Shown here piece after piece: positions 61,542 to 64,000 of a stretch of 64,000 nt of DNA (position 1 is its first letter; every line of letters begins with the position of its first letter). The stretch is taken from NCBI RefSeq assembly GCF_041228405.1, contig NZ_CP133888.1, positions 2,542,001 through 2,606,000 of the forward strand, given 5' to 3'. Both the position numbers and the translations under genes were made by a program. Origin of the DNA: Salinilacustrithrix flava (GTDB lineage Bacteria > Actinomycetota > Acidimicrobiia > Acidimicrobiales > Salinilacustritrichaceae). The notes below the pieces were generated by a model that was given only the letters and a program-made list of their open reading frames with translations, had not been told where the DNA came from and ran no database searches.

Positions 61542-63445
61542 TGTGTGGCATCGCCGGGCTCCTTGGCGTCACGGGTGACACCGACCGTGCTGCTGTGGTC
61601 GGGGGCATGTGCTCGGTGCAGACGCATCGAGGCCCTGACGACGACGGCCTCTGGCACGACGACGCCTCCCACTGCACGCTCGGGCACCGTCGCCTCTCGA
61701 TCATCGACCTGTCGCCCACCGGCAGCCAGCCCATGGTGTCGGCTGACGAGCGGTGGGTGGTGTCGTTCAACGGCGAGATCTACGACCACCGCAGCCTCCG
61801 CTCGGAGCTGGAGGCTGGCGGTCACCGGTTCCGGGGGACGAGCGACACCGAGGTCCTGGTCGAAGCGATCGCGGCCTGGGGGTTCGAACCCGCGTTGTCC
61901 CGCTTGAACGGCATGTTCGCCATCGGCGCGTTCGACCGTCGCGAACGCAAGCTGCACCTGGCCCGCGACCCTTTGGGGGAGAAGCCGCTCTACTGGGTGG
62001 ACATCGACGGTGGGATCGCCTTCGCGTCGGAGCTGGGCGCACTGCGGCGCTGCCCCGGCGTGCCGAACAACATCGATCAGCGCAGCATCGCGCTCTACTT
62101 CCGCCTCGGCTACATACCCGCCCCGTTCACGGCGCTGACCGGTGTCCGCAAGCTGGCGGCAGGTCACCGGCTCGAGGTGCGGCTCGGCGAGCCCCCGGCC
62201 GTGACCCCCTACTGGGACGCCACGGCGCTGCTCGGCCGGCAGCGCCTGCCGGAGGAGGAGTCCTTCGCAGAGATCGAGCGCCTCCTCACCGACTCCGTGC
62301 GCCTGCGGCTCGATGCCGACGTGCCGGTCGGCGTGTTCCTGTCCAGCGGAGTTGACTCCACCTGCATCGCTGCGCTCGCTACGCAGGTGACCGACCGGGT
62401 CCGCACCTTCACCGTCGGCTTCGACGAACCCTCGGTCGACGAGTCGGACCACGCTGCGGAGATCGCACGTCACCTCGGCACCGAGCACCACACGCTGTCC
62501 GTGTCGGCCGATGCCGGGCTCGACCTGGTCGACTTGATCGCTCCGACCTACGGCGAGCCGTTCGCCGACCCGTCCGCCCTCCCCACGATGCTGTTGAGCA
62601 GCGCCGCTCGCGAACACGTGACCGTGTGCCTGTCGGGGGACGGCGGCGACGAGGTCTTCGGTGGGTACAACCGGTACCTGCTGGGTTCGGCCGCCTGGGA
62701 TCGAGTGGGTCGAATGCCGGCGCCGCTCCGGCGTGCCGGCGCCGCGGCCGTCGAGCGCATCGACCCCGCGTGGGCGGACCGCCTGCTCCGTCCCGACCGT
62801 GGACCTCGTGCGCTGCGCATCCGCAACGCCGGCGACAAGCTCGAACGGCTCGCCACGCTCCTCCGTACGAAGGACGAGCTCGACCTCGCCCAGCGCCTGG
62901 TCGCCGTCTGGCCGGATCGGTTGCCCGTCGAAGCCGATCCCCATGCGACGGTGTTCGACCACCCGCCAGCCGCGCTCGCCGGCCACGACGTCGTCGAGGA
63001 GCTGATGTACCTCGACACGGTCACGACGCTGCCCGACCAGATGCTGACCAAGGTCGATCGGGCATCCATGAGGTCTTCTCTCGAGGTGCGCGTGCCGCTG
63101 CTCGACCCACGCGTCGTCGCTGCGGCTTGGCGAGCGCCCGACTCTCAGCGCCTGTCCGACGGGCAGACCAAGCGAGCGCTCCGGCGGATCGCTGCCGCGC
63201 ACGTGCCTCGGGAGGTGCTCGACCGGCCCAAGATCGGCTTCGATCCGCCGCTCGGCCGATGGCTCCGTGGTCCCCTCCGCCCGTGGGCCGAGGACCTCCT
63301 CGCTCCTGCGGCGATCGAGCGGCACGGCCTGGACGTCGACGTCGTGCGGCCGCTCTGGAATCGCTATCTCATCGGGAGGCCGTCGGACTACCGGGTCTGG
63401 TCCGTACTGATGTACCAGGCATGGGCGGAGCAGGCTGCAACATGA
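61541..63445 (+). CDS. Asparagine synthase-like amidotransferase (glutamine-hydrolysing)
   Basis: The 634-residue protein has both domains of AsnB. The class II glutaminase opens with MCGIAGLLG (catalytic Cys2) and has the HRGPDDDG and SFNGEIYDH blocks. The synthetase domain has the PP-loop LSSGVDSTCIAAL and DGGDEVFGGYNRY. Inside polysaccharide operons such enzymes usually amidate a sugar carboxyl group rather than aspartate, which fits the UDP-uronic-acid dehydrogenase upstream. General asparagine synthesis remains possible. Confidence 0.9.
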   Translation: MCGIAGLLGVTGDTDRAAVVGGMCSVQTHRGPDDDGLWHDDASHCTLGHRRLSIIDLSPTGSQPMVSADERWVVSFNGEIYDHRSLRSELEAGGHRFRGTSDTEVLVEAIAAWGFEPALSRLNGMFAIGAFDRRERKLHLARDPLGEKPLYWVDIDGGIAFASELGALRRCPGVPNNIDQRSIALYFRLGYIPAPFTALTGVRKLAAGHRLEVRLGEPPAVTPYWDATALLGRQRLPEEESFAEIERLLTDSVRLRLDADVPVGVFLSSGVDSTCIAALATQVTDRVRTFTVGFDEPSVDESDHAAEIARHLGTEHHTLSVSADAGLDLVDLIAPTYGEPFADPSALPTMLLSSAAREHVTVCLSGDGGDEVFGGYNRYLLGSAAWDRVGRMPAPLRRAGAAAVERIDPAWADRLLRPDRGPRALRIRNAGDKLERLATLLRTKDELDLAQRLVAVWPDRLPVEADPHATVFDHPPAALAGHDVVEELMYLDTVTTLPDQMLTKVDRASMRSSLEVRVPLLDPRVVAAAWRAPDSQRLSDGQTKRALRRIAAAHVPREVLDRPKIGFDPPLGRWLRGPLRPWAEDLLAPAAIERHGLDVDVVRPLWNRYLIGRPSDYRVWSVLMYQAWAEQAAT

Positions 63446-63482
63446 CGGAACGCAATCGGCGAATCCGAGTGGGACCTCCGGG

Positions 63483-63494
63483 TACGTTGACCCG
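63483..63494 (+). promoter_or_regulatory. Leaderless-type -10 element of the phosphoribosyltransferase-like gene
   Basis: TACGTT (63483-63488) is exactly 6 bases before ATG 63495 with no ribosome binding site, a clear case of the leaderless geometry. Confidence 0.5.
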
Positions 63495-64000
63495 ATGGCG
63501 GGAGCCCCGGCGTCACGACTGAACTTCCGGAACATCGCTCAGCTGAGCGACCAGGTGCTCGCATGGTCACGCGAACTACCCCGTGACATCGAGCTCGTCG
63601 TCGGCATCCCGAGGAGCGGATTACTGGTTGCGAACCTACTGGCGGTCTATCGCAACATCCCGATGGCCGACCTCGATGGGTTCCTGGCCGGCCGGTGCTT
63701 GACGACTGGTCGGACCCATCCTCCTGAGCATTGGCGTGAGGCCGGAATGGACGTCGAGCGGTTCCTCCAGTCGCCTCGCGATGTGTTCGTCGTCGACGAC
63801 GCGACGTCCTCCGGTGACAGCATCCAGACGGCACGTCGACTCGTGAGCGAAGCCGCTCTGCCGCACCGGGTGCGCTACGGATCGGTCTACGTCAATGACG
63901 TCGGCCTCGCGATGGTCGACGAGCACCGCGAGCTGCTGACGAGCCCAATGGCCTTCGAGTGGAACATCCTGCACAACGCGGTGCTGAAGGATGCGTGCCT
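63495..64000 (+). CDS. Phosphoribosyltransferase-domain protein (partial, continues beyond window)
   Basis: At least 168 residues are present. The PRPP-binding motif is VFVVDDATSSGDSIQ, preceded by VVGIPRSGLLVANLL, as in orotate- and hypoxanthine-type phosphoribosyltransferases. The visible end, MAFEWNILHN, recalls fusion proteins in exopolysaccharide loci in which such a domain precedes an HAD-like part. The gene is separated from the asparagine-synthase gene by 49 bases and has its own promoter-like element. Confidence 0.75.
   Translation, partial: MAGAPASRLNFRNIAQLSDQVLAWSRELPRDIELVVGIPRSGLLVANLLAVYRNIPMADLDGFLAGRCLTTGRTHPPEHWREAGMDVERFLQSPRDVFVVDDATSSGDSIQTARRLVSEAALPHRVRYGSVYVNDVGLAMVDEHRELLTSPMAFEWNILHNAVLKDAC

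Noticed and set aside
42483..63445. A lasso-peptide-like RiPP cluster (PqqD-like protein, HprK-like kinase, asparagine-synthase-like enzyme)
   Set aside because: The asparagine-synthase gene is 16 kb away inside a glycan operon and has a full glutaminase domain; no lasso B2 protease or short precursor peptide was found near the PqqD-like gene.

Overview
The window is very GC-rich (most genes look around 70% G+C, with G or C at nearly every third codon position). It carries actinobacterial hallmarks: GatCAB, a mycobacterial-type SerC, a WS/DGAT acyltransferase, a DUF222/HNH endonuclease behind a mycobacterial-type SOS box, and promoters of the TAnnnT type placed directly against start codons. 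The mixture of a Tad pilus cluster, an ectABCD ectoine/hydroxyectoine operon and Thr-rich LPRTG proteins suggests a marine or salt-exposed Acidimicrobiia-like actinobacterium. That placement is an inference, because no rRNA or tRNA gene was seen.

Layout. 1-5.1 kb: inner part of a Tad/Flp pilus operon (end of cpaB, cpaE-like, cpaF, a VWA-TadB fusion, tadC). 5.1-12.4 kb: housekeeping genes (esterase, gatC-gatA-gatB with a lipoprotein, DUF4112 protein, a 48-residue membrane protein, DsbA-like protein, MATE exporter). 12.4-23.2 kb: metabolism (ilvD; ectA-ectB-ectC-ectD; WS/DGAT; ilvB-ilvN-ilvC). ilvB is preceded by an 11-codon leader peptide rich in Ile/Val and a terminator-like hairpin, which is a classic attenuation layout. 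23.3-31.6 kb: ABC1 kinase, lipoprotein, acyl-CoA synthetase, LPRTG protein, DUF4012 protein and a sugar epimerase. 31.7-33.1 kb: the SOS-controlled HNH gene.

33.2-64 kb is mainly a surface-polysaccharide locus. It contains a NeuD-like acetyltransferase, O-antigen ligase-like and polymerase-like membrane proteins, a CapD/FlaA1-type dehydratase, a UDP-sugar dehydrogenase, a DegT aminotransferase and a Wzz/BY-kinase. Further along are glycosyltransferases, a ParB-like/GNAT protein, an ATP-grasp ligase, a GT4-deacetylase fusion, an ABC exporter, an asparagine-synthase-like enzyme and a phosphoribosyltransferase. It is interrupted by three things. (i) A compact divergent locus at 42.5-45.1 kb: an HPr-kinase-like protein, a Tat-exported six-cysteine protein, a PqqD-like protein, and what appears to be a second HPr-kinase-like protein that has lost its P-loop. 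This is the best candidate here for an undescribed system. (ii) Two intact housekeeping aminotransferases, serC and an aspartate aminotransferase. (iii) Decayed genes: two polysaccharide pyruvyl transferases and a phage-tail/LamG-like pair, all frameshifted. The stretch from about 50.8 to 55.3 kb is visibly more AT-rich, which suggests recent acquisition.

Many operon heads carry TAnnnT 6-8 bases before ATG/GTG with no room for a ribosome binding site, so leaderless transcription appears common in this genome. All family assignments are from reading the sequence; no database search was run.
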